From Pogonophryne albipinna (taxonomy: Eukaryota > Chordata > Actinopteri > Perciformes > Artedidraconidae), in assembly GCA_028583405.1 (NCBI GenBank), contig CM053261.1, positions 11,774,459 through 11,838,458 on the forward strand: DNA of 64,000 nt, read 5' to 3'. Numbering within the stretch: position 1 is the first letter of the stretch; the number at the start of each line of letters is the position of its first letter. The notes under the pieces were generated by a model. That model saw only the letters and a program-made list of their open reading frames with translations. It had not been told where the DNA came from and made no database searches. Position numbers and translations under genes: made by a program. Shown one piece after another: positions 44,300-57,900 of the stretch.

Positions 44300-45927
44300 T
44301 ACGTAGGCTACCATCAAATGTCTACAACAGGTAAAGTTGGTAAATGTGGACAGAGACAATCGCTCAAACTAAAGTTCCTCGACAGCAGCAGCGGTGTGAT
44401 TTCAGGAACACAGCGCTGTTTCCTCACGGCTCCATGCTGCTGCAGTGATCCGCTGCCATACAGCACCGAGAGAGCACGGTGCATAACAGCCATGCATCTG
44501 AACCAGAGGCACTTCACCTGCAGGCAGATGCGCTATGCACACTCACAATGTGGGACTAGCTACCAAACCTAACAATGTTTCTCATGGCACTTAATCCTCT
44601 TTCTTTCTTCTTATGTTCTTTCTTCTGTCTTTCTTAATTTGGAGGATCATTTTGGAGCAAAATTGCAGATGTATTGTCCAGCCAAAAAGTATTTACTTTC
44701 ACCCTGCACATTTTTTTAATTCCTGCAAACCTACAAGCTAACTTATTACAACATACTGTATATCCCAGGCTCTTTCTCAAGACAGGTTTAAACACATCTT
44801 AAATAGGAGTTAATTCTTGACCCTATACGCACCTCCAGGTGACAGGGTCCACTCCACCTACTGTACTTTGTTAAGACAATTTGTTAAGCGGATTTAAAAA
44901 GCGAGCAAAAATAAAGGTAGGGAACCACTTACTGAGTGTGATGAGTTTAAAGTCCTCCTTATATCACCCCTCGGATGTCACATTGACTCCTAAATATATC
45001 ACCTTTTAGAAGATAAATCCTGTTTTTTGCTCTTAACCCGAGCTATTTTACCACTGCACAGTGCCATGCATATTCAGTTTCTACTATGAACTGTTTATGT
45101 TGGCAAAGACAGAAAGGACTACTGCCATATTTAATTTTTTACATTTTGGTGAAAGGCCCAGCTACTACCACTTCAGTTTAGTTTTTAATTGATTCTTTTG
45201 AAGGTTGATGCAATACCCAGCTCTCAAAATAGCCTGTATTATGAGAGCCGGGAGCTACAATTAAAGTAGAGAGACACTTTAAAAAAAACAACAACCTTTA
45301 GGTATAAAGTTACTTCAGGAGAGACAGCACATGTAATTATTCCAGTGTTTACATATAGGTTAAGTTCTTACCTTTAATACAGTTGACTAAACTGAAGATA
45401 TTTCATATTTAACCACAATGATTTTTATAGTGCATTTGTTTACCACTAAAGATAAAAAGTAACTAATTACTCTTACTCGCCCAAGTTAAACATCTGAGTA
45501 ACTCTCCCACCACTAAGTGGCACTGATGGGTAGGTAATGAATTGAGTAAACCTGCAAAAAAAGTGCAGGCACATTTGTGTTAATTGCTGTTAATAGCAGG
45601 AACAAATGTCTGGTAAAAGCTGCTAAAAAACAAAAAGAAAACATTTTAAACGTTTTTTATGTGAACTCATGGCAGCATGTGTTAAAAAGATTGAGCGTGG
45701 AGAGAGAGGGAGCTGAAGTCTTGAGTCCCAGTAGCTCCACTCCTACTCTGCCAGCACACATCTGCTGCTGAGGAGATGGGACGTTGATCCAGAGAGGACT
45801 TTAATGCATGTGCAGCATGGCTGACTGCATGAGTGTGGCGTGAGAGGGAGAGTGGACCAACATTTCCAATCGGAGACTGTTTACCTTCTTTTTGGCTGAG
45901 CTGGTGCCTTTTCTTTAACCCGGGGTG
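44300..45927. promoter_or_regulatory. Head-to-head intergenic region, bmp1 and antxr1
   Basis: About 1.6 kb between the two start codons, transcribed outward on both sides. It must hold both promoters and leaders unless non-coding first exons lie elsewhere. GC-richer parts flank each start (44300-44560 and 45680-45927). The middle carries a weak MITE relic (about 45400-45500). No clean TATA box was found for either gene. Confidence 0.5.
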
Positions 45928-48900
45928 ATGTCCCAGTGCTGGTGCAGGCAGGTCCTGCTCGGTGTGGAACTGGGCATGCTGGTGGTGGTCCTGGTGGTCA
46001 GCAGCGCAGGGCAGAGCCAAGGCAGGAGGGAGGCCGGCTCGTCCTGCTATGGAGGGTTTGACCTCTACTTTGTTTTGGACAAGTGAGTGCTACTTTATTA
46101 AACTTGTAATGATCGGTGCATGACTCATCTGAGATTGTTCTGAAGACACAGGTGCAAACACGAGGCATTAATGGGCTACTTGCATGACAAATAGGTGCTA
46201 CTGTAGTATAGTAAGAAAATTTGAAATGACAAGCAGCTTTAAGTCAAGTGAAAATACGACTGGTTTTGTGCTGGGGACAGACATAAAGAATAATGTGTGG
46301 GACTTGGAGTGCCAAAACAAAGCTCAGTTCTGTCAACACAGCTGGCACATCTGGATGTTTATTGTGAAATGTCCCCTTTCGGATAACAAGTTTACCAAAG
46401 GTTAAATAAAATAAAAAGATTTCTTGTGGTAAAGGATGTTTAGGGCATCACCTCCAGCAGCTCCAATTTGCAACAAATATTCTCATTGATGATCTGCAGA
46501 TTGCTTTATTTATATATGGCTAATTTGATAGGGACATTCTTAAAATATATTGACTAAATATATAGGCTAACTGATAACCCCCAGATGCAAGTATCATAGT
46601 GTAAATGGCTTCTGGATCAATCGATTAGTAATTCGGTTTATAAAATGTCAGAGAAATGATAAAAAATGCGTCTCTCATCCTCCCAGAGTCTCAGGTGGCT
46701 CCATGAAAATGTCTTCCATTGTTCTTCCAACAGTTAAAAACTTAAAGATAATCAGTTTAAAACTATAAAAAACAAAGAAAAGCAACACATCCTCACGTAA
46801 AATCAGAAAACGGTATAGGCACATTTGGCCTAACACTATATCTCATAACAAAGGAACAGATCTCTAGAACCCTGTGAGTGTTGACACGAGGGCTAGGTAA
46901 CCCTTTCCATGAGACTGAAGCCAGTGTGAAGCTCCTCAGCACAGCAGGTCATTTCCAGTCATGTGTCAGTGTGTTGATGTTTAGTTGCCAGGTCATAGTA
47001 ATGTCCTCCTGGATGGAAAATACAGTTTACACAGTGATGAAGACTTTACAAAGTGCTGATGCTTTCACTTCAATAATAAAGTGCCCTGCAGGGAATCCTG
47101 ATTCATTAGAAATATCAAAAACAATATATATAACAAATCAGACCCTGTGACAAATAAATACCCAATGAAATAAATGCAGGAGATGACACTATAAATCAGA
47201 AATCACTTTTTCCATTGGTACTTTCTGAAGTTCGGCCACGTTTCACCGACAGGACTCCACATTGAGTCCAGCTCTGCAGAACCCTTTCTCCATTTGAGCC
47301 AGATGTTCCAGAGATCCCACATTTTTGGCGGCACATCTGCACTGGGTCTCACATCACAGGATACATGAAAACATAACAAAGAGGGAGAAGAAGAGAAGCA
47401 GCGCAGAATGAGAAGACGTTTTACATATGTGTCTCGTAATTCTCTTTAATGGCTGACTTCCGTTTAAAAGTGTCCTCTTCTTATTGTTACTTGAGTGCGC
47501 AACATATTTTAAAATCAGGACTTGACATTAAGTTCTGCTCATTTGAAAATTGACGTGGCACTTTGTTTGTTATGCAAATAAGCAGTGAAACCACATGGGG
47601 AAAAAGTGAAGCATCAGCACTTATAAGAAAATACAAAAGTTTAAGTCTCACCGGCTTCTCTAAAAACATACTGCAGATGAGCTAATGCATACATTACCAA
47701 CAAAAAGTTAAAGATAAACAAATATATTATAACAAAGCAGCTACAGCATAGTAAATCATTCAACTTAAAACTAAAGGGAACATTAAATGTGCAGCTCTTT
47801 TGCGCAACAATTCAGACAATGGATTATAATTTACTTAACCAAAAAATGCAAAACAATTAGCTGTAACTGCCTCTCAAATGTGAACATGTCCTGCTTTTCC
47901 TTGTCTTAAAAGATAGTAAACTAAATATATGTGGGCTTTTAACAGTAGTTCTGAGTAAACAAGCAAATGGAAGAAGAAGTTTTTCTATATTTTGTATCTC
48001 ATAACAACTTATGACCAAGTGCTGCCTATACTACCACATGACTGAGAAATGTAGAAACTATCAGATATGGCAAAAGTACACACATCCTTTACTCAAGTAG
48101 AAGTACAGATACTCGTGTTTAAAGATACTCTGGTAAAAGTAGAAGTACTGACTAAACTTCTTTACCCAAGTAAAAGTAAAGAAGTATGGGCTTCAAAATG
48201 TACTTCAGTTAAAAGTACCCATAACTAGCAGCTGTTTTAAAGAGTACCTGACCTCCCTTTATATTAATAGAACAATAATGTCATTGTTAGCTAATGAATG
48301 TTTCGATGCTGAACAACGGCAACATGACAACGTTTCCATTGGTCCGTCTTCTTTAGAGAAGACCAGGAAATGATGGATACACGGATCGTGTTCAAATCAA
48401 TAGGCACGCAATGACTCTAAATAATAATGATCACGCCACCAAACACACATTCAGACTAAAGGAACAAACCTGTTTTGAAAATGTAAAAAGTAAAAGTAAA
48501 AAGTCGTCAGAAAAAGAAGTCGTGGAGTAAAGTACTGATACCAGAAAAATGTACTTAGGTACAATAACAAAGTATTTATACTCCACTACTTCCCACCTCT
48601 GCAAACTACATGGCTATATATTAAGGACAGCTACTTTTATGAATTTCTATAAGCAAGTTGTATTCTTTGACCCTTTCTCAGGTCTGGCAGTGTGCAACAA
48701 CACTGGAATGAGATTTATTACTTTGTTGACCACCTGGCTCACAAGTTCATCAGGTAAGTCCAAGCAGAAACGTCAGATTTGAAAGAGAAACAATATATTG
48801 TAAAACATGACAGTCGTCTCTTGCTGTTTTCTTTTCTTCTAGTCCTCAGCTGCGGATGTCTTTCATTGTGTTTTCAACAGAAGGAAGGACTCTCATGGCA

Positions 48901-51900
48901 CTGACAGAAGACAGGTGCCTCATGCAAATGTCTTAAAGATTGAATGTATCTGTTGTATTTTCCTTTGCTTAGTTAAATGCAATTTGTGCTATCTCCTTGA
49001 AATTTAAATAACATATACTCAATGATCAGAGAGCAGATTCGGGCCGGGCTGGAGGAGCTCAACAATGTGCATCCTGGTGGAGACACCTTCATGGACAAAG
49101 GTTTTCAAAAAGTAAGACATCTGTTAAATAAATGAGATGCAGATCCTGCTTGCCCAACAGGATGGCATCTAACTCTTTTTAAATGAGACCAATTTAAATA
49201 TATTGCCACTGACGCCTCTAAACTTCTCTTTTAGGCCAGCGAGCAAATTTACTACGGGACCGGAGATGGTGAGTAAAAAACATTCCTTTCCAAGCACTTA
49301 ATCATGACTTCTAGTAGTAATAAGTATATTTGATCCATTCATCACAACTCAATTCAAACACGTGTTAGAATAATCAAAAATAACAACCGAATCACAGCTG
49401 CGCTTTCCATCAAATGAAAGTTATTTTATAATATTTGATGAGACAGATTTTGTGTCATTATTTAAACCGCCATTTCCTCTCTGTTTCTGGCTTTTAGGTT
49501 ACCGGACAGCCAGTGTGATCATCGCCCTGACGGACGGTGAACTGAGGGAAAATCAGTTTGACCTCGCACAAAGAGAGGTGACATGAAAATAGATAGGGGA
49601 TTCAAACTAAATGCAGGGTGTTAGCATTACTTAGACATTGCTTTAGTGCAGTTTAACAGTGAGTCAATGTTCAATAGAGAATGAATATATCCTCAAACTG
49701 ATCCTTTTTTTCAAAAAGACAGTAATAATATTGCAAATTTTGACTTTTTTACCATCATGTGATTATGCATTATATCACCTAGCTATATTTCTCCCCTATT
49801 AAAAAATGATGTAAAAATAGAAACTTGAAAGCATAAATAAACATTTGAACCTCATATGTCAGGAAAGCCTTTGCTGTATTATCCTGTGTGTAAAAACCAG
49901 GGTTGTTGCCCTTGTGGCCACATGACTCTGCAATGTCACAACAGATGTTTTCCAGCAGCTGTCAAAGGCATAACATAACTGAAGGAGGCGTTTCTACGAG
50001 TGGAAAAAACGTTAAAATTGCAGCCCATAAGGAGCAATGAAACCTGCACGTTCTGCCTGATTGACTGAGCCTTCATCTTTCTACTGAAGTTCATTTACTC
50101 AGATATAGTCTTCATTACACAGGGACAACAATCAATAATCTTTGAATCATTTGCTTTTGCAGTCCTTGGGCAGGCTATGCTACACCATGAAATACTCTAT
50201 CACACTCAAATGATTCATAAACATATGAATACCAACTCAGTCATCAAATAGAACTGCAAAATGACCTATCATTAAAAAAACCTATGTGTTGTTTAATGTC
50301 TCAGGCAGGCAGAGCTCGCCAGTTGGGTGCCACTGTGTTCTGTGTCGGGGTTAAAGACTTCAATGAAACCCAGGTACATTAATCTGGTAACTCATAAAAC
50401 CGTTTATTAATGTATGTATGTGTGTATAATCATTTAATCGTCATTGACAGCTTTCAACGATAGCTGACAGTAAGGACCATGTGTTCCCGGTGAACGACGG
50501 ATTTGAGGCGCTACACGGAGTCATCGACTCGGTAATTTTATGTCACAGAAATATGATTAAATACTTAATTGCTAAATTGAACCTACTGTACCTTGAGTTC
50601 CTCTTTTTCTGAAAATACTTCCCCTTTCAGATCCTGAAGCGATCATGCATTGAGATCTTGGCTGTAGAGCCGTCCAGCATCTGTGCAGGAGGTACACACA
50701 AACATTTTAATAAAAATAATTCTGCATTATACAACTGATATTTAGATATAATTATTCAACTGAAAGAGACATACAAGCATATGATGTAGAGTTTATATCC
50801 CCAGGTTACATTTATGACTATAGGCCTTTCAAAATACACAATATAAAACCTTTTGGAAGGACAAATGACAGTACATCATTATAAAATATGGTCCCTTTAA
50901 TCCCATTTCAGAATCTTTCGAAGTGGTAGTAAAAGGAAATGGTTTCCTTCACACCCGAGACGTACAGAAAGTACTCTGCAGCTTCCGCATCAATGACACC
51001 GTTACTTTGAGTAAGTGTATGCACTGGATTCTTTTTTGTAGGATGTCTTTATTTGTGACTTTGAAATGCTTATTATATAACTAAGTGTAATGTGAAAGCA
51101 GTAACTCATAGTGACAAACCTACATCCAATTTTCCCATTAGTCTGCTGCACTCCCCTCAGCTCTAGAGAGCGTTTTAGCGTCTTTCTTTTTTAGCTTTCA
51201 GCTCTTTGTTTCGGGTTTATGGCTCACAGTGCAACCTGTTCAGACCCAAACAACAGACAGACAAAGTTAGTGACTATCTGGTGAACATAGCAGAGCATTA
51301 AGCAGCTAAAAAGCCAAATACTTAGTTGGTGGAGACCAAAACCAAGCTAAACGGAGAGTGCAAATTGGATTTACTTCTATATGAATGCTAATGTTGCTGT
51401 GTCTGCTTGGTGTGTTAATAGACAAATACCAAACCACACATAGAAGTCCATCATTTAAAATATACAAGGCCATATTATGTCAAATGTGATAGTTTGATAT
51501 GGAGACTGCAAACAAGAGGAAATGGTTAGTCTGTCAAAAGGCAACATAACTTTAGGAGAATTTAGACATGTGTAAGTAAACTTTCACCTCATCCTCCGTT
51601 GTTCACATTACATTGTGACTGACAAGACCACAACATTGGGTGTTTGAATACAATTTATATATATAGACAGCAGCAGTTTTAATCCGCAGCCATTTACAGC
51701 ACTGTTCAAAGTCGGTGAGGGGTGAGCAGTTTTTAGTAGCTCTCAAAGGCTGAAATCCCCGTCGGCCCTCCTCTTAAAAAAAAACATCAACACCATCTAG
51801 CCCTCCTTTGAATCAGCTGGTATAACGCTCAATGCTTCTCAGATGTCTGGAGGGGAATGTGGATCTCATCAGGCATGTCTTTGCACACACTAGACACTCA

Positions 51901-54900
51901 CTCAGCCAGGGTAAATAAACCGCAAACCGCCCTAATTTGCTACTTTTTCCATAAGGGGAGGAAGTCCAGGAATTGAATAACAAAAAAAAAGTTTGAGGCT
52001 AGAATTTAGTGGAGTTTCATGACTGCTAGAGCAAAATCAAGCAAAAGTTCTCCTTTGTAGCTTTCACTACTTTCTCATTCACCAGTTATCATCTGTACTT
52101 GACCCTTGTATGTAAAGTTCATTACAGCATGATAACATTGTTTATTCCACAGTGAAAAGACCTTTGGTGGTGAAAGATACCTACCTTTTGTGCCCGGCTC
52201 CTGTACTGGAAAAAGAGGGAACGTAAGTTATTACTGTAAGCGTTTACAGATGGGGATGACTGGGTCGCATTGAATACATGATCATTGCTCCTCTTTTTTT
52301 CCCACTTCCATTTGTACAGATGTGCCACTCTCCACGTCAGCATGAATAATGGCCTGAGCTTCGTATCAAGCTCTGTCACAATTACTGCAGTCACATGTGT
52401 AAGTGCAATTCAAATAAAAGCTGAACTCACACAAAACTCCAGTCTACACTTTGTTCTGACTCATACTATTCATATTGAAACATTGCATGACAAAACGTGG
52501 GTTAGGGTTAGAGTAAGGGTTCTAGTTGTTTCTTTCAGGGTTAGGGTTAGTTTAAAGAAACATCCTGTCATTATTAACTTGAGGCTCTTACTCCGTTTTA
52601 TTTTACATTTTATTATAGTTTTTGTAAGAACCGTAGCCCATGTTCAATTTGGAGAGAATTTATTGAGTTATTGAGCAATTAAATAGTTACAGTTGTCTAG
52701 AATGGCTCGAGACCAACCAAGCATGAGAGTATATAAATGAGATGTTTAGAAAAGATCAAGTCTCAATCAAAGTTCATCCCAGATGTATGGCCTCATGGGT
52801 GCTCTGCAAACCCTGGGAAACTAATGTTTGGCTTACACAATCCTTGTGAGCTTTGGGTCCAAATAATAATAATTTTCTTAAGCCACAGAGGAATATTTTA
52901 TCCATTAGTTTATCAGACACATTCAAATAAACACATCTGGAGAGAATGGGAAAAAAGTGTAAAGATACAAAAGCTGTCAAACTTCTAATAAAGTAGTAGG
53001 ATCAAAGTAAAAAAATGTCTTGTAAGATGCAGTGGAGTAAAAGTATAAAGCTGCAAAAGATATTTGAAGTACAGTAAAATACAAGTACCTTGATTTATTT
53101 TACCGCCACTTTCATAAATGACTCTTTCTTCTAGTCTCAGTTGCAAACTTGTTAAAGTAGTTTCATTTAAACACAAGTACAACACATTATGTATTTCAGT
53201 ATTTTAAAAGCAACATGTTGGTTAGAAAGTTGAGTACTGGTTTGATGCAGTATACAGTCAAATGATCTTACCCTGGTGATGTCCTGTCTCTTTTTCCTGC
53301 TCTATAGTCTGATGGGACCTTTGTTGCCATAGCGTTGCTCATCCTGCTGCTCCTGCTCATCGTCCTCCTGCTCTGGTGGTTCTGGCCTCTCTGCTGCACC
53401 GTGGTACGGCAGCCATCTTGGATCTTGTGGATGAACAACATAAACATTTGTGTTGATGTCAGGTTACACCATTATATATTTCTCTTTCATGTTTGCAGGT
53501 CATTCACGAGCCGCCTCCTCCAGTAATAGAGGACAGCTCCGTAAGTGCTTAATCATTTTTCTCCCCTTTCTGCACCCTTTTTAATTTCATAACAGTAATT
53601 ATTGCTTTGTTTGTCTCGCAAAGTCTAATGGTTTTGCTTCTTTGATTTATTTTTGAAAGGATGACGAGGATGGTTTTCCCAAGAAGAGGTGGCCCACAGT
53701 GGACGCCTCGTACTACGGAGGACGTGGAGTCGGAGGCATCAAAAGAATGGAGGTATAAGGAAACCCAGATACTAATATTGCAAAAATGTTGCAGCCTATT
53801 GCAAAGCTGCTATAATAAGAAGAGGTAATTCTTACATTGAATCAACATCAAACCAGCAAATTATGCTTATAGATGCTGAATTAGTCAATTCTGCTCCTTT
53901 GCAAAATTAAATATGATTTTTTATAAATATAAGAATGAAATCCACTGCATATCAGTCAGCTAGCTCCAGGTTCATAGAAGAAACATGTGGCAGCCATGAT
54001 TCTAGCTCCTGCTTACTTTGAAAAAAGATCAATCATTGACAGAGGCAATACAAAGTGGAACAGGAAAAGAGTAATTCCTTAAAAGAGATGAGTATGCAAG
54101 TCCATGCTGGAAGCGGCTGAGTCACTTTGTAGTTGTGATTCTTTGGAGAGCCAGTGAAAGTCAAGTTGAGGCCAAGATCTGGCCCGTAAACTGCAGAGAC
54201 GACAGATTTACCAAATGCCAGTATGTGTACTCTTCTGGCGAGCTTGAATGATTTGTTCGTGGTTGTTACAGAAACAGGCAAGTTTCTTTGGTTTTCAGCA
54301 GGCTGCTCAGGAGAAGTAAAGGTGCCTATTAGAGGATTGGATTTTGCAACTTGAGATTGTAAAAGGCAAGAATGCTTTCAATTGTGTGTGGAAAGCATAG
54401 GTGGAAAGGAAGAAATCATAATGTCTGGAGATTTCTAGTGAAATAGTAAGAGGCAGTCAGACATCTGAGCTACCTGATAGATTCTGAGGAATGATCAGAA
54501 AGTACATACGTCCCAAGGTCACGATATGTGTCTGTGTCTAGGAGAAAGGAGGTCACTCTCTTGGTGTGAAATGCTTTACAGACTGTCAGTGCAGCCTGAG
54601 GACTCTGTGCTGTGAACTTGAAGCGGCACCACTTCCAAACAGAGCAATGGAAAATATGCACAACCTCATTTAAGTGCTTTTTCTGCCAGGTTTAAACGTT
54701 CATGGCTTTTCTGTGGCAGCTGCAAGGGAGTACATCTGAATAATGATCTTCCAAGGTTGCTTTGACAGGACTGGTTTCAATCCTGATGTGATGGATCTTT
54801 CTTCATCTTTACTTTGGCTTTTTTAGTTGTTCTCTGAGCATTCAGTTCATTATAAAAGAAACATAACAAATCTGCTTTTAGGGAAACATTCTTTACATGT

Positions 54901-57900
54901 GGGAAGGAAGATTATCGTTAGCATTGGTTCTTATGCTGAATATGTAGTTTTTAAGCTAGAAAATAGGTCTAAAAGTAAATGCTGCTCTCTCAGGGGCATA
55001 GGAAAAAATCCCAAACTTTGGAATATAAACTGCAATGCAATAACATTTTGAGGCAAATGAGCCAACTTCTGAGGACTGGGTTGAATTTATCTTTATGCGG
55101 ATGTGTAAGAAAATAGTCATTTTCATATGTAGAAATAAAGCAGCACGTTGTAGCAATAAGATTGACATAATTTACAACAGTTGAAATCATTGCATGCACT
55201 GGCATAAAAATGGTCCAGATGCCTTTTTTTTTCAGCTGTGTGGTTCATAAAAACATGTTCTTACTCAATATCAAGCCACAATTATTGCTTTTATCTTAAA
55301 TCGTATAATTTCGGACTTTTGTTGCCGTCTGTGAGGAAAATAAATGGGGCTCAGAGCCTCAGGATACTGAAATCTGTATTTTTTAAATCTTTTTTTCCTT
55401 CTAATTTGTTATTCTTTTCAAAATAACACACTGTTATTTACTCACCAATAACACACAATTATCCTTGCTTTTATTTATTGGTTTAATTCCATAATCTCGG
55501 GCTTTTTTGGCGTCCGTCAGGAACTGAATTTCAAAATAAAAATAACCGGAAACAGACGTAGGCATTTCGAACGATTACCCAAGATCCTCAGCTATGGTTT
55601 AAGCTCGCTGATTGGATGTTTTAGCCGCAATGCATGCTGGGATTTGGTGTTTATATTATATGAAATCCGGAAAACATTTTTAAAGAATAAAATAATACTT
55701 AATTCCGAGTGTTCTTGCTTTTCTCTTTGAAAGTAATCACATAACGGCATTGTAATACACGGTTCGGCTGCATTACATATTACAGATCTGCCGTAGTTCT
55801 TTATCTATAGAGCCCTGATGAGAAGACCTTCTCACCGAAACTGAATACTTGACGTGGTTCATAAATATATCAACAATTAAACAACATCTTCAATTTCTTT
55901 TCACACAATACGTCTCCTTGCAGTATCAACACTAATTCGGCTGACTTTTACATTTGATCTAATTCATAGATAGGTTATATTTACACCATAACGGTGCACA
56001 GCTGATATAAAAGAACGTGTAGTTTTTAAAGATATTACTGATTTTCTTTGAATGTAAGAATGTAAATACTGAGTCTGAAATAGTATAGCAATATGCTGTA
56101 AAATTATGTGAAAGCATGAATAAAACTACACATCTTCAGATGTTGTACATACATAAGTGTCCTACACTAATAATACAAAGTTATTATGGCTGTGTGTACC
56201 TTGTGTGCACCGCCTAGTGGTTAAAGCACGTTATTGAATTATTGTTTTTATGTGTTATATTTGATTAAAAAAATATTAAGAGTACATACTTTCATAGGGG
56301 GAAAGTAGAAGGTCTGTGATAGAAATATAGAATATAAAAAATCAAGAAGATACTGTAAGTGATCTCTACAATAAAACAGTTTAGTGCAGGATGTACAAAG
56401 ATATTAATAGGAGGATGTGCAAAACAGACAAACTAATGAACCTTTATTTAAACATTAAATAATACTTTAGATTAAGGTCTTCTTTTAAATAAGAAAAAAG
56501 CTTTGGGGGTATCTATCTACAGATAAATATTAAGCCTGACAAAGTACTTAACGTCTAATATATTGCTTTCCTGCAATGTTAACTATGTTGAAGCACTTCT
56601 TTTAACTGATTATACTCTTATGTAGAAAGTATAAGAAATGTGCAGAATATGACAGTTTAATGGTGGAGGAACACACATATTGATAGATGTCTTGTAATGC
56701 GCTGTTGAGGAACCTGTGACCCAAGTTTTGCATTCATTGCATAACTACACCGTAGTTGTGTATAGATATGTCAATAAACCTTTGAAAATCTTGAAATCTT
56801 GAAAGGGATGTGCAAAATAGCCATAATATACAGTCTTTAATTAACGAGTAATGAATATACTTTATTACTCGTTTCCATCCATGTCAATTGCAGATACATG
56901 TTTAGTCTTCTCAAGCACCAACTATCAAATATCTCTCCTGATTGTTGGCACTTGACAATCACCTTCCCTGAATTTTACTCAGGTGTAACTCAAGTCTGAT
57001 TTAAGGGTTGTTTATATTTGACATCATTAATCAGAATCTGCAAAGTAACTCAAATAAGTGTAGTGGAGTAAAAATACCAGGTTAACCTCTGAATTGTAGT
57101 GGAGTAGAATTACAAAGTAACAATGAGCTGTCATGTGGGTATATATTAATGCTGCGCATTATGGACACAAGCAATTTTCACCCATTTATTAATTATATGT
57201 TTTACATTTGATAACACCAATGTGTTTAATACTGGCAACTTCTAATTGTGGGAAAAACGAAAACGTTCAGTAGAGACGTCCCATAGAACATTTTGCAAAA
57301 CACAATAGCCAGCATGTGTAGTTCTGGGGGGGCGTTCGATTCCAGTTTTGGATAGTCTGGCGTGGTTTCGTTCCATTTCAAACAGCTGTTTGACGCTCGG
57401 CATAACTAAACGATAGCTGGGGATTATGGGTAGTGTAGTGTCTTCGGCCATCCTAAACTCAGAAATGTTGACAATCGCAATGATGCTCGAAATGTCCCTT
57501 ACAGGCCTACGTCTGTTTCCGGTTATTTTTATTTTGAAATTCAGTTCCTGACGGACGCCAAAAAAGCCCGAGATTATGGAATTAAACCAATAAATAAAAG
57601 CAAGGATAATTGTGTGTTATTGGTGAGTAAATAACAGTGTGTTATTTAGAAAAGAATAACAAATTAGAAGGAAAAAAAGATTTTAAAAATACAGATTTCA
57701 GTATCCTGAGGCTCTGAGCCCCATTTATTTTCCTCACAGACGGCAACAAAAGTCCGAAATTATACGATTTAAAATAAAAGCAATAATTGTGGCTTGATAT
57801 TGAGTAAGAACATGTTTTTATGAACCACACAGCTTCCGGTCTTCCACGACCCGACCGGAGAAAAAGACGTGCTGCAGGCACGAAACACATTACCAGTAGA

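Noticed and set aside
45682..46020. His-rich 112-aa minus-strand ORF
   Set aside because: Antisense of the antxr1 leader and first exon; no family character.
52498..52550. True internal telomere or fusion point
   Set aside because: Only about five TTAGGG-like units; too short to indicate a chromosome fusion.
57242..57451. 69-aa minus-strand ORF in the foldback spacer as a transposase
   Set aside because: Too short, no catalytic or DNA-binding motif; part of it resembles the non-coding sequence just inside the other arm.
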